DNA from: Zygnema cylindricum
Taxonomy: Eukaryota; Streptophyta; Zygnematophyceae; Zygnematales; Zygnemataceae
Assembly (NCBI GenBank): GCA_037447655.1
Contig: JBBHKE010001620.1
Coordinates: forward strand, 24,390 to 88,389
Length of the DNA stretch: 64,000 bases
Direction of reading: 5' to 3'
The notes beneath the pieces were generated by a model, which saw only the letters and a program-made list of their open reading frames with translations, did no database searches and was not told where the DNA came from. The number at the start of each line of letters is the position of its first letter. Positions within the stretch are counted from its first letter, which is position 1. Made by a program: the position numbers and the translations under genes. Of this stretch, positions 23,138 through 36,400 are shown piece after piece.

Positions 23138-24004
23138 AATAACACGGATGGTAATTGAAATTGTCAGTTAATGCGATAGGATTTGTAGTTTTTTCAATGT
23201 CATTTGAAACAAAAACAAACGTACATGTATTTTGTACAAAAATAATGTAATCGATTAAAGTAAAAAGAGGTATCCTCTAGATCAACAAGGACTAATTAAA
23301 AAAAAAAAAAAAATTACTGTCAAGTTTGTTTTGAAATGCATAACACAAAAAGACCAAAAGGGTGAAGTTGTTTTCTAATTCTAAATGGTTAATATTATTG
23401 ACAATGTATCGTAGGAGTTACTCTACGGATGTAAAATAAATTCATAATTTTTTTGTTGACTTATTTCTTATTGTTTGTACACTAAAGTACAATTTAACGT
23501 AAAAACATAACCTTAAATAGATTAAACTTAAATAACTGTAAAACGTAAAAAATATAACGAATGTCACTTGATATAACGCATAAAAGAACATAAAATTACC
23601 AAAAATAATGTTAATTTTTACTCTAATTTATATGTTTTGTACGATTTCAAACCCCCACGAATACTCATCACGATTAATGTTATCAAGGTATTACAACGAC
23701 ACTTCAAACAACGAAGATGTCGGCTCAGTGTAAGCGTTACTAAGTCGACACGCAGATTGGCGTTAATTAAATAAAATAATGTTTTTGTTTTTTTTTTGTT
23801 CGACACAACTACAAAAAATAATATTACTCACTTAATATTAAAATTTTTTATAATTTGCAATTAGCAGTGGTAACAAATAGTGGTGTAACTTCCATTTGTG
23901 AGCTTTTATTGTTTCTTACCGTTTGTTGTGCATTTACTCAAGATTTTTTGTCTTTTACCTTTTATAATCAACGATTTTCAGTTCCATTCACATTTTATAA
24001 TTTG
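23138..24004. other. AT-rich gene-free stretch
   Basis: Poly-A (23299-23313) and AT-rich sequence without coding or structural signal. Confidence 0.4.
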
Positions 24005-24670
24005 ATGGTTTTAAAAGGTTGTTCCCGTGTGTCAAAATATTGGTTTTTTTCTAGTTATCCTCCAAAATGAGATTCGCAACGGGAAATCGTTTTGTCGTAC
24101 AATTTTTTTATAAAACCTACAATACAATGAATGTCATCTTGATACATTGAATGTACTCCGATTTTGGATTATTTTCACTCTCATTTTGGTGTATTCCTCT
24201 TTTTGTCTAACAAGCAAGCGATTGTAGCTTATGAAAAAACTTTTTTTTTTTTGCCCGTCATGCATATGTATTGAAAAAAAAAATCAAGAGTCACGGACCC
24301 CCTGTTTCATTCATAGGCCTTTTACAAAAGTTTACTTGATAGAAGGAAACGCGAGAGTAATATGAAATGAAAAAGCTTTAAAAAAATGACATTTTTTACT
24401 ATATTTGGGAGTGGTTTGATGACAGGTCAAGTGAGAAATGACAAAAAAACATATCCGAAAGCCATGGCGGAAAGTTTTGAAATAGGTGACATCAACGTTA
24501 TCGCAATAAAACATTACGTCACGATGTCGCGAAACACTAGATATCGACAATGTCACAAAAAACTAAACGTCTACAATTATGGCTATTTTTGTACACGTTA
24601 CCAATTATCGCAATTTTTGTTATTGTCTACAATCGTCATAAGTCGTTCCAACGTTACGACGTAGACATTT
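24005..24670. mobile_element. PIF-like relic P5
   Basis: Follows the order of P3 at low identity: GTTCCCGTGTGTCAAAATATTG, then GTCGTACAAT, AATGTCATCTTGATACATTG, GGCGGAAAGTTTTGAAATAG and GACATCAACGTTATCGCAA (compare GACGTCAATGTTGTCACAA in P3). Termini decayed. Confidence 0.5.
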
Positions 24671-26220
24671 GAAAATCAAAACCATGCGCATCACGTGTGT
24701 AACTCACCAAACCCCGACGCTCCAATGCCGGTCTTCCACAGCTTCGCGAAAAAGAACAAGCGGCGAAAGACCGATGAATGGGAGTGGAGGTTCGAGACCC
24801 TTACAGTTTTTTCACCGTACATGCGAGCGACGAGCAGGAAAACAAATATCTAGTGATCTCTCTCTTATTTAAAAAAAATCCCATTCGTCTTTCACTTGCA
24901 TCTGTTGCATGTAAGTTTTTTCATTTGTGTCTCGCGTGATAGTATAACTAAAATCACCTCGCGAGATGATTTTCGTTGAATGGTTTTGATGAGCTGGATT
25001 CGCGTGCCACTTGGTTAAAAAGTAGAAAACGCAAAAACTAGTCGGGTGGCCTTCCATTAGCAAAAAAATGGGGTTGTTTAATTAGGGTCGTACCTATTCG
25101 TACAAGTCCGTACCATTTTTTTATATTTCCAGAGAAAACATCTTTACGGAAAAATCTCCAAGGTTGTAGGTGTATAATCTGACAGTATGTTACCATTACA
25201 CTTTTTATTCGAGATGCCACGTCGCCAACCATTCAGTACGTGGCGACCGTGCACAAGGAGGACACTTTCCACCGACTGAATGTGTGAAAATGGGCCGTGT
25301 GGAAAAGGAAATATAAATCCTCGAGAGCGCGCGCTTATGTGCGTACACGTGGCATGGGCCGTATGCCTTCCACCAAGGTGGAAGCGAATCTGCCGAAATT
25401 ATCTCGTCACGCTCCCACCATCAACGTTTGCCGCCTCATTTTTCTCGTTGCATTTTGAAATTTTGGATATTACATTATAATGCCCTCTATACGAGTCATT
25501 AATTACATGCACTAGTACAGATATTACCCCCGCTGGTACAGACATTCCGTTCAGACTTTGCATTTGAAGATTATTTCAAGATTGGAAATTGATCATGAAA
25601 GTGACAATTTTGGTTGCGCACAATCACTTACGTCAGTTTGTAAAAAATTGTACGTTTGAAGTACACATTGGTACAAATAAAGTACCGTTGAGTATAAATT
25701 TGACTGTCAATCGGTTGGAAAACTTTGACTTTCATAATATTGTTTTAACTGCTTAAAATTTTGCCGCGTTTGCGAACGTCGACCGTCATAATAGAATTAG
25801 CAATTCACCCGGCCGGCGAGCAATTACGATAACAAAGCTGCGGCGACCACATGTAAATAAAAGTGTTGGAGACAGTCATTTTTTGTCGTTAGGTGAGCTC
25901 CACGGTGAGAGCAGTTAGCCGCAAAATTTAAATTTAATCGTCTAAGCGTTACTTTGAACTTAGTCGCAAAGTGGAACGAAACCTCTTTAAACTAAAGTAC
26001 TTTAAGTCTTGTACAGAATTATTAAAATGCACGAAACGAAACAAACATTGTACACTATAATAAAACGAATTGGCGTAAAAATATCAATTGAAATTAAATG
26101 AAAAAAATGCGCATCAGCACGCGCGACGAAATCGAGCCACACTATCTACGAATCAACATTTTTACATTGATAACAAAATTTCGTTTCGTGCGTTTTAATA
26201 TTTCCGTACAAAACCTACAG
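24671..26220. other. Gene-free stretch
   Basis: No exon or RNA gene supported. Short ORFs at 24669-24872 and 25280-25480 lack recognisable domains or splice-site context. Confidence 0.4.
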
Positions 26221-26222
26221 TA

Positions 26223-26704
26223 CACCGCGCATCGTAATTAGAGTAATGAAAAAATTAGAGTAAAAAAAGAGAAAAAAATAATTAGAGTAATTTACTTTAA
26301 TTTATGTGATAGAACTGTTTCAAAAAGGAATTTACTCTAATTTGGCAAGCTAATATCCTCTACTATAAATAAGGTATTCGTACAGAATCTGAAAAAACGT
26401 ACAATTTATCGTCACTATGACGTTTGCACTACGCGTTTTGTTAAAACGCATTTACATGATTATGGCCTGTTTTAAATCATTATTTGTACTTTTTAACTTA
26501 TAAAAGTACAATTTTGCACGGTCGGACGTCGTCCGTACTCCATACTATTTAAAACGAACCTATATTATAATTAAAAACGCTAATTAAACCTTACCTTAAA
26601 TAGCATAATGAAAAAATTAGAATCATCTACTCTATTTCATGTGATAGAGTCGAAATTTCGAGCGACCGAATTAGAGTAATTTACTCTAATTACGATTCGC
26701 GGTG
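26223..26704. mobile_element. TA-MITE (family 2b)
   Basis: Left TIR CACCGCGCATCGTAATTAGA after TA (26221-26222); right TIR TAATTACGATTCGCGGTG before TA. 482 bp, non-coding. The same element, split by Copia-2, is found at 43092-49771. Confidence 0.85.
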
Positions 26705-26731
26705 TACTGTACTGTACTGTACAGTACAGTA
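26705..26731. repeat. Palindromic TACTG/CAGTA spacer
   Basis: TACTG units followed by CAGTA units form a 27-bp near-palindrome lying exactly between two TA-MITEs. It starts and ends with the TA target dinucleotides. Confidence 0.8.
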
Positions 26732-26947
26732 CACCGTGTATCGCTATTAGAGTTAATGCTTTTTTCGCCACTTAAAACAATTTTTCTCCGTACACACTTG
26801 TCCGATTTCAATTTGAGACCGCCAATTGGAAGCTGAAAATCTTAAACTTCAATCGCGACCGTCAGATCAGCAATCAAACGAGTATGTACGGAGAAAATAT
26901 GTTTTAAGTGGCGAAAAAAACATTAACTCTAATAGCGATACACGGTG
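26732..26947. mobile_element. Hairpin TA-MITE with TIRs of about 65 bp
   Basis: CACCGTGTATCGCTATTAGA at the left and TCTAATAGCGATACACGGTG at the right are exact inverted repeats. Pairing continues inward through CGCCACTTAAAACA/TGTTTTAAGTGGCG and CTCCGTACA/TGTACGGAG. TA on both sides. 216 bp, could fold into one hairpin. Confidence 0.92.
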
Positions 26948-26965
26948 TAATGTACACCGCACTTA

Positions 26966-27161
26966 CACCGCCTATCGTTATTAGCGTTGATGATTTATTA
27001 GTATTAAATGATAAATTATAATTAATCATACTACTGTAGTGTAGTGCAAAGAGACGTGGCAGATTGTAGTTTATGTCCTTAAATAGTGTTCATTTATGAT
27101 TTTTGCCAAAAAAAAATCGCGACCGAATTAGTGCTATCAACTTTACTAACGATGGACAGTC
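26966..27161. mobile_element. Probable TA-MITE, diverged
   Basis: CACCGCCTATCGTTATTAGC after TA and ACTAACGATGGACAGTC before TA; the TIRs pair only partly. It lies 16 bp from the hairpin MITE. Confidence 0.45.
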
Positions 27162-27163
27162 TA

Positions 27164-28947
27164 ATCGTCGTCATAAGAGCGAAGGGCTGTATAGGGCAGA
27201 ATTAGGTGTGTGCCCATATTGGTACTTAGTGATTAGTGACGATTCTACTTAGTAATTTTCAAGGTGTTTTATCGTGCGAAAAATAAATCGTCACTTAAAA
27301 TTGTGCAAGGCTGTAGATTGTATTCTTAAACTCGTGCAAATTGTAAATCATTTTTTTTTAATTGTTACATATTGCAAGCTAAGTGCATTGCATTTGATTT
27401 GAGTTGTTCCTTCCAAACATTATTGGTATTAAACATTTTACTTTACAGCCATATAGCGTGGTCGTTTTGGGCGCTACCTTTCATTAACGATAACACCGTT
27501 ACATTACGATTCTAGTTTATGTTTAAATACAGTCGCACTAACTATTTGTTTGTACGAATTACGAATTGTGCATTCATACACGAACGATAAATTATTTAGG
27601 CGATACAAATAATGATAAACACATATGGTTGTACACTAATAAACTTTGGATTGTATCAATTAGGGGATCTTGCATAATGTAATGCAAATGTGTTATTTTT
27701 TAGGCTTACCAATAGTTTGACACAAGCTTAGAACAAAAAACGTGAATGCAATGATTAATCTAATAAATCAGTTACTAAGTGAAAGTGTTATTAATGATAT
27801 GAATAAGCTTTTAAGGGTGTTAGTTTAAAATTACTATTTACATTAATGCCCACGACCGCTAATCTTAATAAAACATATGACTGTGCATGTGAAACATCAA
27901 GCTTATGATTACGCAATGTCTTGTTGTGAGAATGCAAACTTATTACATTTCAACCACGTATCATAAACCTTAACAACCTTACCAAATTATGAATGAGAAA
28001 TAAATATAACCATCTGTTATTTCTCAAGGGTGTTTACAATGTTGATCGCAAAAAGATATAAGGCAAGTATATAGAAGGTTTGAAATTGTGAAAAAAGTGG
28101 CAAGGTTATCGTTTTCATTAATATCGTCGAGGTTGCTAATAAACGGTAAGTAAATAAAAAGGTGTGTTGGCCAAGAAAACGAGTATTTGTAGGGAGTAGA
28201 ATATAGTCTTGTTAGGTGCGCTCATGAACAATGCGTCTTTATTAATAAAAACATTGTGATCGACGCTTGTTTAGCACAAAATAGTGGTTATTAAATTTAT
28301 AGGTGCAATTTTTTTTTTCCTTAGTCGAGTTAATCCTTCTCAAGCTACCTCGTATAAGTTTTTATGGTTAACATTCTTACGTCATAAGTAAATGTAGAGG
28401 CATCTATTGCCCATAATAACTTATTTAAATCATATAAAGTTGGGTGGGCAAACCTAAAGATCGACCCATCGTAAAAAGTATGGGCATCATTAACCACGTT
28501 GACTTTTATGAACACGTGGCCCCGAAACGGATTTCACAATGGAATTGTTTAGTTTGATTACAATTACAAAGTTTGGAATCGGAACAACCGATATGTTGCA
28601 GTAACCTCATGCGAGCAAAATTTGTCATTGAAAGATGTCGCGAGATCGCGATCGGAAAAAAAGTTACAAATGTATAATAGCAAATTTAGTCCGAATACCA
28701 AAGATGTATGGCTGATTTGATTCATACACGTGGAAGGTTTGATCGTATTCGATCAATTAAACTTTTTCACAAATGTCCCATGTGTGATTTATTTTCTTCC
28801 CGTTTAATGCATTTGCATATAGTTGTGCGAGGGAATAAATTCATTTGTTTTTACCCTTTCATTTGAATTTGTACAATTTTGAACAAAACTTATATATTTA
28901 AGCTTTCAACAACACACAATTTAATTAATAAGTTAGGTCTATATAAG
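27164..28947. other. AT-rich gene-free stretch
   Basis: No ORF of note, no RNA gene and no recognisable element over about 1.8 kb. Confidence 0.4.
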
Positions 28948-29386
28948 TAGTGTTGGGTATCGGGTAAATTAATATCGCGATAATTTCGATATTCGATATA
29001 TCGAATAGCGATCGAGCAGATACCTCGATATATCGTACCGGGACCAACATAAACTATTGCGATTTATATCGCAAAAAATGGTTGTCCGTACAGTTAAAGT
29101 ACGGAAAACCATACGGAAAACCGTACGACTATATACCCCCCCCCACTGAGCGCGCGCCACGGGGGGGGGGGGGGGGGGGTTTATAAAAAAAAAAAAAAAA
29201 AAAAAAANNNNNNNNNNGGGGGGGGGGGGGGGGGGGGGGGGGTTGAAAAAAAAATCGGAAAAAAAAAATCGCATAAATATCCGGATATTTAGCGTCTAGG
29301 TACATGGATTCGATATATCGATTATCGGATACCTAAAATTCGATATATATCGAATATCGGAAATAGGTCTTCGAAACCCAACACTA
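28948..29386. mobile_element. hAT-like element (family 1), copy B with assembly gap
   Basis: TAGTGTTGGGTATCGGG at the left and AAACCCAACACTA at the right. The interior has TATCGCGATA motifs, a C-run (29136-29144), a G-run (29161-29179), an A-run, ten Ns (29208-29217) and a second G-run to 29242. No 8-bp target duplication, so the two halves may have been joined across the gap. Confidence 0.7.
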
Positions 29387-29710
29387 CAGTACTGGCGGGA
29401 TTGAGCTATTGGCCAATGGCGTCGCGGTTGCGAAAAAAAAAAAGATAAAAAGGTCAATTTTTACTTAACCCAAACTGGTTTTAGGATTTTTAGGATTTTT
29501 AGGTTTTTTTAGAATTGAGAAAAAAATTCGGATGGTCGATTTTTACGCTTAGAAGATTGGAGAATCTTGGTGCATCTCCAATAACCATGATTCATAAAAA
29601 AAAATAGTACGAAAATGTACGGCATCTAGCAAACAACCCCACTTTTTCGAGGTTTACCCTAAAGCAACAAAAAGAGAACAAATATGGGGAGGACAAAACA
29701 TTTTGAGAAT

Positions 29711-30230
29711 CTCATTTTCAGAATATTCCTTTACAGCTGTTTTAAGCCGTCTCAATTTGTTCATTGGATAAAATCCCGCTTTGAAATTATTTACGTTTTT
29801 TAAATCGTTTTTCAAAGGCAGTTATCGTGAATCTTGAATTTTACTCTTTGCCTTAGGGTGAAGTTCCATCAAGCGAAAAGTGGCGTTTTTTACAGACATC
29901 CACGACTCTACGTACCAAATCGTACCGCCTATTTTGTTTTTATACAAAAAACAGCATTACGGAGAATCTTGTCATTTTCAGATTATTCATTTACAACTGT
30001 TTTAAGCCGTCTCAATTTGTTCATTGGATAAAATCCCGCTTTGAAATTATTTACAATTTTTAAATCGTTTTTCAAGGGCAGTTATCGTGAATCTTGAATT
30101 TTACTCTTTGCCTTAGGGTGAAGTTCCATCAAGCGAAAAGTGGCGTTTTTTACAGACATCCACGACTCTACTTACCAAATCGTACCGCCTATTTTGTTTT
30201 TATACGAAAAACAACATTACAGAGAATCTT
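29711..30230 (+). repeat. 260-bp tandem duplication
   Basis: Two copies with period 260 bp, for example GTTATCGTGAATCTTGAATT at 29821 and 30081. Sequence is nearly identical, so the event is recent relative to the surroundings. Not convincingly coding. Confidence 0.85.
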
Positions 30231-30399
30231 GTCGATACTCTCCGAAGGTCTTGGAGGTAATACTGGCCGTCGGATGTTCATCTGCGAGGAGCTCACTTCA
30301 ATTTTCCCTGTTACACTCAAACCACCTCGAGGAGGTGAGTTGGCATCAGTATATAAATAAGGGAACTGCGTTCGCCCCTCTGCGAAACCTTATATAGGC

Positions 30400-31140
30400 G
30401 CCATGTCTGTTTTGGATTTTTTCCGTCACACGCAGTACGGACGGCCGTACCGCGGGCACAATGAAGCGCTGCCGCCCGTCACGTTACAGACAGCTGTACA
30501 CCTGGCGGAATTCTATGCTGCCGCCCGCCGGTGTGGCGTAATGTTACGCTGCCAACCGTCGGTGTACAAACCGCAGTACGAATTGCGTAATGTTACGTTG
30601 ACAACCGTCGGTATACAGTTAGCCGTACGCCTGGCGTAATTTTACGCTGCCAACCGTCGGTGGACAGACTACCGTACGGCTGGCGTAATTCTACGCTTCC
30701 GCCGGGTGGCGTGATTATACGCTGCCGCCCGCCTGCTGGCAATTTTTTACGCTGCCACCGGCTGGCAATTTTCTAAGTTGACGGCCGCTGGCGTAATTCT
30801 ACGATGCCGCCCGTCGCGGTACAGACCGTCGTACCGTGGCAATATTCTACGCTGCCGCCCGCCAGGTGGCATAATTCTACGCAGCCGCCGACCGGCATAA
30901 TTCTACGCTGACGCTTCGTGGCGGATTATACGCTACCGCCTGGTGGCGTAATTTTACGCTCTCGCCGGCTGGCGTGATTCTACGCTGCCGCTCAGTGTCG
31001 TAATTCTAGGTGCCGACAGTTGGCGTAATTATATGCCGCCGCCCGTCAGCAGGACATACCGCCGTACCTGGCACAAATGTAACGTTGCCCTGCTACCGTC
31101 CGCAATACGGACCGCCGTACCGTTGGCGTAATGCAACGTT
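30400..31140 (+). repeat. GC-rich degenerate minisatellite
   Basis: At least a dozen variants of TGGCGTAATTCTACGCTGCC followed by a variable GCCCGTCGG-type segment, spacing about 30-55 bp. GC content is far above the flanks. Confidence 0.75.
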
Positions 31141-31296
31141 GCGAATGACCACCGTATGTACGAACGACCACCGACAGTACCGTAAAAAAATTACCCACGA
31201 ACAATCTACGAACGACTACCGGCAGTACCGTAAAAAAAATACTTAAATTTGCACATCTTTAAAATTCAGGAACAAAAAAAAAAAAAAATAGTACGC

Positions 31297-31581
31297 TTAT
31301 TCGACCTGAAAAGTAATTGGCTGAATAGTACCAATTTGATCTGGCTGAACTTTGAAACGACCGTGCCTTTTCGGCTCGACTAACGCCTCAACCTGCAGGT
31401 GTTCAAAGACAACATTACCAAGGTAAGTTGATTTATATACTGATGTACGTTGTAGAGTTGTAACTACAAAAAAACGTCTTTTTCCGTTTGAAAGCTGGGG
31501 CAGCTCATGAATTGTCGGTGCGAGGTTCTTAAAAATGAATTTCATGTTTCCAAGTGGGGTTTGTTCATGAAAATGGTGCAA
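31297..31581 (-). CDS. Unrecognised 94-codon ORF
   Basis: An uninterrupted frame starting with a Met in a run of ordinary codons. It has mixed polar and hydrophobic residues and ends GTIQPITFQVE before a stop. No domain recognised. It lies between a minisatellite and the Helitron on the opposite strand. It could be a stray exon or chance. Confidence 0.25.
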   Translation of the reverse strand: MHHFHEQTPLGNMKFIFKNLAPTIHELPQLSNGKRRFFVVTTLQRTSVYKSTYLGNVVFEHLQVEALVEPKRHGRFKVQPDQIGTIQPITFQVE

Positions 31582-31979
31582 AATGTGTAGATATGAGTAG
31601 TGTACTTTAATTCACTCAACGTACGATAAATCACTTTTGTCTTTTGAAATAGTTTGTGATGTGTTTGTGATGTTGCTTTGAATCATGTTATGTTATGTTT
31701 CAAATTATGAAGTGTGTAATTCTTAGTAGTACGCTTTTCGGTTGAACATGAACCGAAAAAGTTAATTAGCACATAGAATGCACGATGGTATAGAAATGAA
31801 ATTTGGGTTTAATAATAGAAAGAGAGTTTCATGTTTTCAAGTTGTTCATTGAATCGTATTATCGTTGATAGTGTATCATGTGTTGACGTGAGTATGCCTA
31901 TTTCAATTGAACATAAATCGATAAGCACTTGAAACACATGATGTTTTACCCTTCGGAAATACATACAGGAGTGGCATTT

Positions 31980-32045
31980 GGGCCCAGTAGATGCTTGAAC
32001 CTACACCTGAAGAATTACGATATCGTTCAGGTGAGCTAAAAAAAT
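31980..32045 (-). tRNA. tRNA-like sequence or SINE head (pseudo-tRNA)
   Basis: Minus strand: A-box-like TAGCTCACCTGAACG, then GTGTAGGTTCAAGCATCTAC, which resembles a T-arm with B-box. The anticodon arm does not fold convincingly and the acceptor arm is absent, so a functional tRNA is unlikely. Confidence 0.3.
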
Positions 32046-32384
32046 CACTATATTTTATTATTGCAAGTAAATAGTATAGGTATTGTTAAATAACTTTATG
32101 AAATGTAATTATCGGTTGTTTGCAATTCTGTGTCCTCCATTGGACCACAGAATACAGGAAGCCTCTAGATAGTATTTAACTAACCCACTTTAAGCCACAA
32201 CCACTGCTGCCCAAGAAGGCAAACTGACAATTTGACTGCACCCCTAATAAAAAACATAATTGTTTATTTTCTACGTATATATAATCGTTATACTTTTGTT
32301 CATGTGGCAAATAAAAGCTTGGTAATAAATAATATGAGACATGCCAACGGAAATTGAAAAACATTTACTGACCATATTTTATGC

Positions 32385-33479
32385 GTGGACGCAGGGTCTA
32401 ATCTACCACATGGACAACCAACCGCTATATACCCTCCTACTACGACCGAAAATATAACAAACCAATGCGAAGAACGGTTGCGCGAGGGACGTGAAAGAAC
32501 GAGAGTTACACGTGGAGCAGAACAAGGACGAGATGATGGTGTACCAACTCAATCACAACGCACCAACGCACAACGAGCAGCAACCAAGCGCGCGCGAGAA
32601 ACCTCGGAACAACGACAACAACGCCAGTTTCAAGATCGTGAAAGAAAGCGAGAAAAAGGTGTGTTTGTGTGGTTAATAAAACCACGTTGTTATTTTGTTC
32701 CCATAAAGACTATAGTCAAATTTTCAACACATAAAGCAATGTGATCGTAAATATGCGCATTTAAATGTTTAAATGAAAAAGCTCTCATGAAAATAGAAAA
32801 TGGGTACTACCCCAATTTTAAAAGAACACTATTCATTTTAAACGTATATAGATTATAGTTGTATTTTTGCTTTAACAGTAAAATAACAGTAAAATATATC
32901 AATAAAAACAAGGTGGATGGAGAAATTCGGGTGGATCCAATGTTGTATACGTAATTACGACATTGGACATGTGGGTGCAGTACGACCCACATCAACGAAA
33001 GAAACAGGTGATCAACGCAATGAACGTTTACATCAAGAACGTGCAAAAAAACGAGCTCAAGAGACCCCTGTAAAACGTGAGGAGCGACTATAAAAAGATC
33101 GTGAAAGAAAACGAGCGAAACGCGCGCTAATGGAAAATACGCGAAATGAGGTGGCAAGGAAAAACCTTTAAGGTGTAGAGGCACGACCTACTGTGAATTT
33201 AAGGTTAAAGGAGAATGACGTATGGACCGCAGAAATACATACTATTCATGTCGAAGAACACTTTGCTCAACATCTCGACGAGGAGGAAAGATCACAAGTT
33301 GCTGGACCAGAAGCAAATGCTGTTCCATTCAACACCGAAAATACTCACGAATACTTAGACGAGCCTGAATTTAGACAACACAACGTACAACAACAAAACG
33401 CGACAGAAGAACAACGCGACGTTCGAAGACGCACAGAAGGTGATCGTCAACGTCAACGTATCACACGCCGACGTGCGGG
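32385..33479 (+). pseudogene. Helitron N-terminal Arg/Glu-rich region, broken
   Basis: Three segments rich in RERxR/QRxQR runs (ORF 32385-32744; 33000-33170 with in-frame stops; ORF 33193-33498) resemble the charged N-terminal part of plant Helitron proteins. They are in different frames. A possible donor (AAAAAG then GTGTGT at about 32659) and acceptor (GTGCAG at about 32980) suggest one intron, but stops at about 33092 and a frame change near 33470 indicate decay. Confidence 0.5.
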
Positions 33480-36400
33480 GTGCAAAAAATTGCTTTAGGA
33501 CTTCATGAAGATTACATCTGTCCTGAACGACACAGACTTCCACCTAGGGAAATTACATGCACTCATTGCAAGGCACAAAAATGGGCAGGAGAGACCGCTG
33601 GAGTTTGTTGTGTACTTGGCAAAGTACAACTTGCTTCATATGAAACGCCTCCTTCGGAGCTTTTAACTTTGTATAGCAATGCTAATTTCTTGAATAAAAT
33701 CCGTTCGTACAACATGGTGTTTTCATTTACCTCACTTGGTGCATATACAACACTCCCTCTCAACGACCAATCGATTGGAGCAAGTAACGGCCCTTTTAAT
33801 TTTCGTATTCAAGGAACCATTTGTCATCGAATAGGTCAACTGTTGCCCCAAGAAAATCAAGCTGCGTTTGCACAAGTCTATGTATTTGACGCATCAATGG
33901 AGACGCAAGTAAACAGGCGAATGAGTATTATGGATGGATTAGACCACGATGTAGTGACAAAGATTCAAAATATAATGAAAATACACAACCCTTTGGCGCA
34001 AAAATTTATTTCAGCCGGAGAACGAATCCATGAAGCCCCTGAATTACGCTTAATACTAAAAGATACTGTTCACAATTTAGACCAACGCCGTTATAATCGG
34101 CCACAAGCAGAAGAAGTGGCAGCAATTTTGGTTAACCCAACAAAAAATACCGAAGGAAGAGATATAGTTTTGAATATAAAAGAAGGCAATCGAATGATGC
34201 GAATATTCGAGTCACACGCATTGTATGACCCACTCCAATACCCACTTCTATTTCCATATGGTGAACTCGGGTGGCATTTTGGTTTGGAAATGACAAATGG
34301 AAGACGTGTGTCCCCAAGAGCATATGCTGCCTATCGTTTATTTACGCGAGCAGGAGAAAACAATTTAATACACAAAGCCGGTCGCCTATTCCAACAGTAT
34401 TGTGTGGACCAGTATGCGAAAGTGGAGCAACAACGACTTAAGTTCCAGCGCGAGAATCAACGTACTTTGCGCGCAGAGCTGTATGGGGGATTAATAGATT
34501 TGATACCACGCGACCAATGTGTCGTAACCGATGAGGCGAGGCATCAAAGTCACGCAAATATTTCGGCAACAAATAATGTCGTAGTAAACCAACGCAATGA
34601 AGAGCTTTCAAGAACAGGGCGACACATCATTTTAGCGCCAAGCTTCACTGGTGGTGATAGGTATATGCAAGAACAATACCAAAACGCTATGGCAATTGTC
34701 CGCGCACTCGGCAAGCCAGATTTATTTATAACGATCACATGTAATCCTAACTGGAAAGAAATCAAACAATCATTGAAACCCGGAGAGATTGCCTCCAACC
34801 GACCTGACATAACTGTGCGCGTGTTTTCCTTGAAGCTGAAAGCTATACTTCAAGACATTTCAAACGGTGTATTAGGAGTACAAGTGGGAAGAATTCACGT
34901 GATTGAGTTTCAAAAACGCGGTTTGCCTCATGCACATTTGCTCCAAATGTTAGCTGATGAGGATAAACCTCGAACACCCACAGAATATGACGTGTTCGCT
35001 TCAGCAGAGATACCAGATCCGATGAACAAAAAATTGTACAAAACAGTGACAACATGTATGATGCATGGTCCGTGTGACGTGCGCTGTTTGCGTGAGGGCA
35101 AATGCAAGAAAGGATTTCCAAAAGCATTCTGTGAAGAGACTCAAGAGGATGGTAATGGATATCCTATGTACAGGAGACGAAATAATGGCCGTGTTATTAC
35201 AAAAAATGGAAAAACACTTGATAATCAATTTGTCGTTCCATACAATCCTTGGTTTTCGCACAAATACAACTGTCACATTAATGTCGAAGTGTGTTCAACA
35301 GTAGCATCGGTCAAATATTTGTACAAGTATGTGTACAAAGGGCATGATCGCGCCGCAGTGTTACTAGGAAACAACGAGCCCAGGGACGAGATTCAACAAT
35401 ACTTAGATGCGCGATACGTATCCGCATCGGAATCATGTTGGAGATTGTTCGAGTTCCCTTTACAAGCTAAGTCTCACACGGTAGAAAAGCTTCCCGTGCA
35501 TTTACCTTATCAGCAAATGGTTACGTTTCATGCAACAGAAAATGCGTCAACAGTTTTGAATCGTGCTTCGTCTACGAAACTTACAAGTTACTTCGACTTA
35601 TGTGCCAATGATGAGACCGCACGTTCCCTTTTGTATCCGGAAATCCCTAAACATTACATTTGGAAGAATAAATATTGGCAAAAGCGAGCAAGAGTTAATC
35701 AAAGTGTCATAGGAAGAATGGTTACCTGCTCACCAGTTGAACCCGAACGTTATTACCTTCGTTTGTTACTTTGCTATCGACGAGGACCACTGTCGTTCAA
35801 AGATTTGTGTACTATCGAAGGTGTCGAGTATGCAACATTTGCCGAAGCTGCAAGTGCGATGGGACTTCGCGATGATGATGTAGAGTGGGAAAAATGCATG
35901 GAAGAAGCGGTATCACTCGAAATGCCAAAACAACTCCGACACCTATTTGCCACAATCCTCCTCTGCGCTAATCTTCAATCCGCAAAATCATTATGGGCAA
36001 ATCACTTCAAAGATATGTCTGAGGATATCCATCATAAAAATCGCGCGAATTACACAACTCATGAGTCGCGTAATAATGAGAATCTTCAACGAGAAGAAGA
36101 ATACGAGACTTTATTGGACATCGAACAATTCCTACGTGGGGGCGGTAAATCGCTTACGGATTATCCAACTCTACCTCAATTGACAGACTATCCAGAGCAA
36201 CTCATTCGTCAAACACAAAAACGAAATCCATTAATAGACGCCGAAAAATCTTACAACCTTGAAGATATGACACGAGTGTTATCATCAGTCACCACACTCA
36301 ATGTAGAACAGAAAAAAGTATATGACGTAGTTATAAATGCTGTACAAGATACTTCAAAGGCCGAAACTTGCTTCTTTCTTGATGGACCAGGAGGGACAGG

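Noticed and set aside
30400-31140. CRISPR-like array
   Set aside because: Units are degenerate and spacer lengths irregular, and the context is eukaryotic; a minisatellite explains it.
31250-32384. 5' TC terminus of the Helitron
   Set aside because: No TCTCTACTA-like start stands out; the 5' limit is left undefined.
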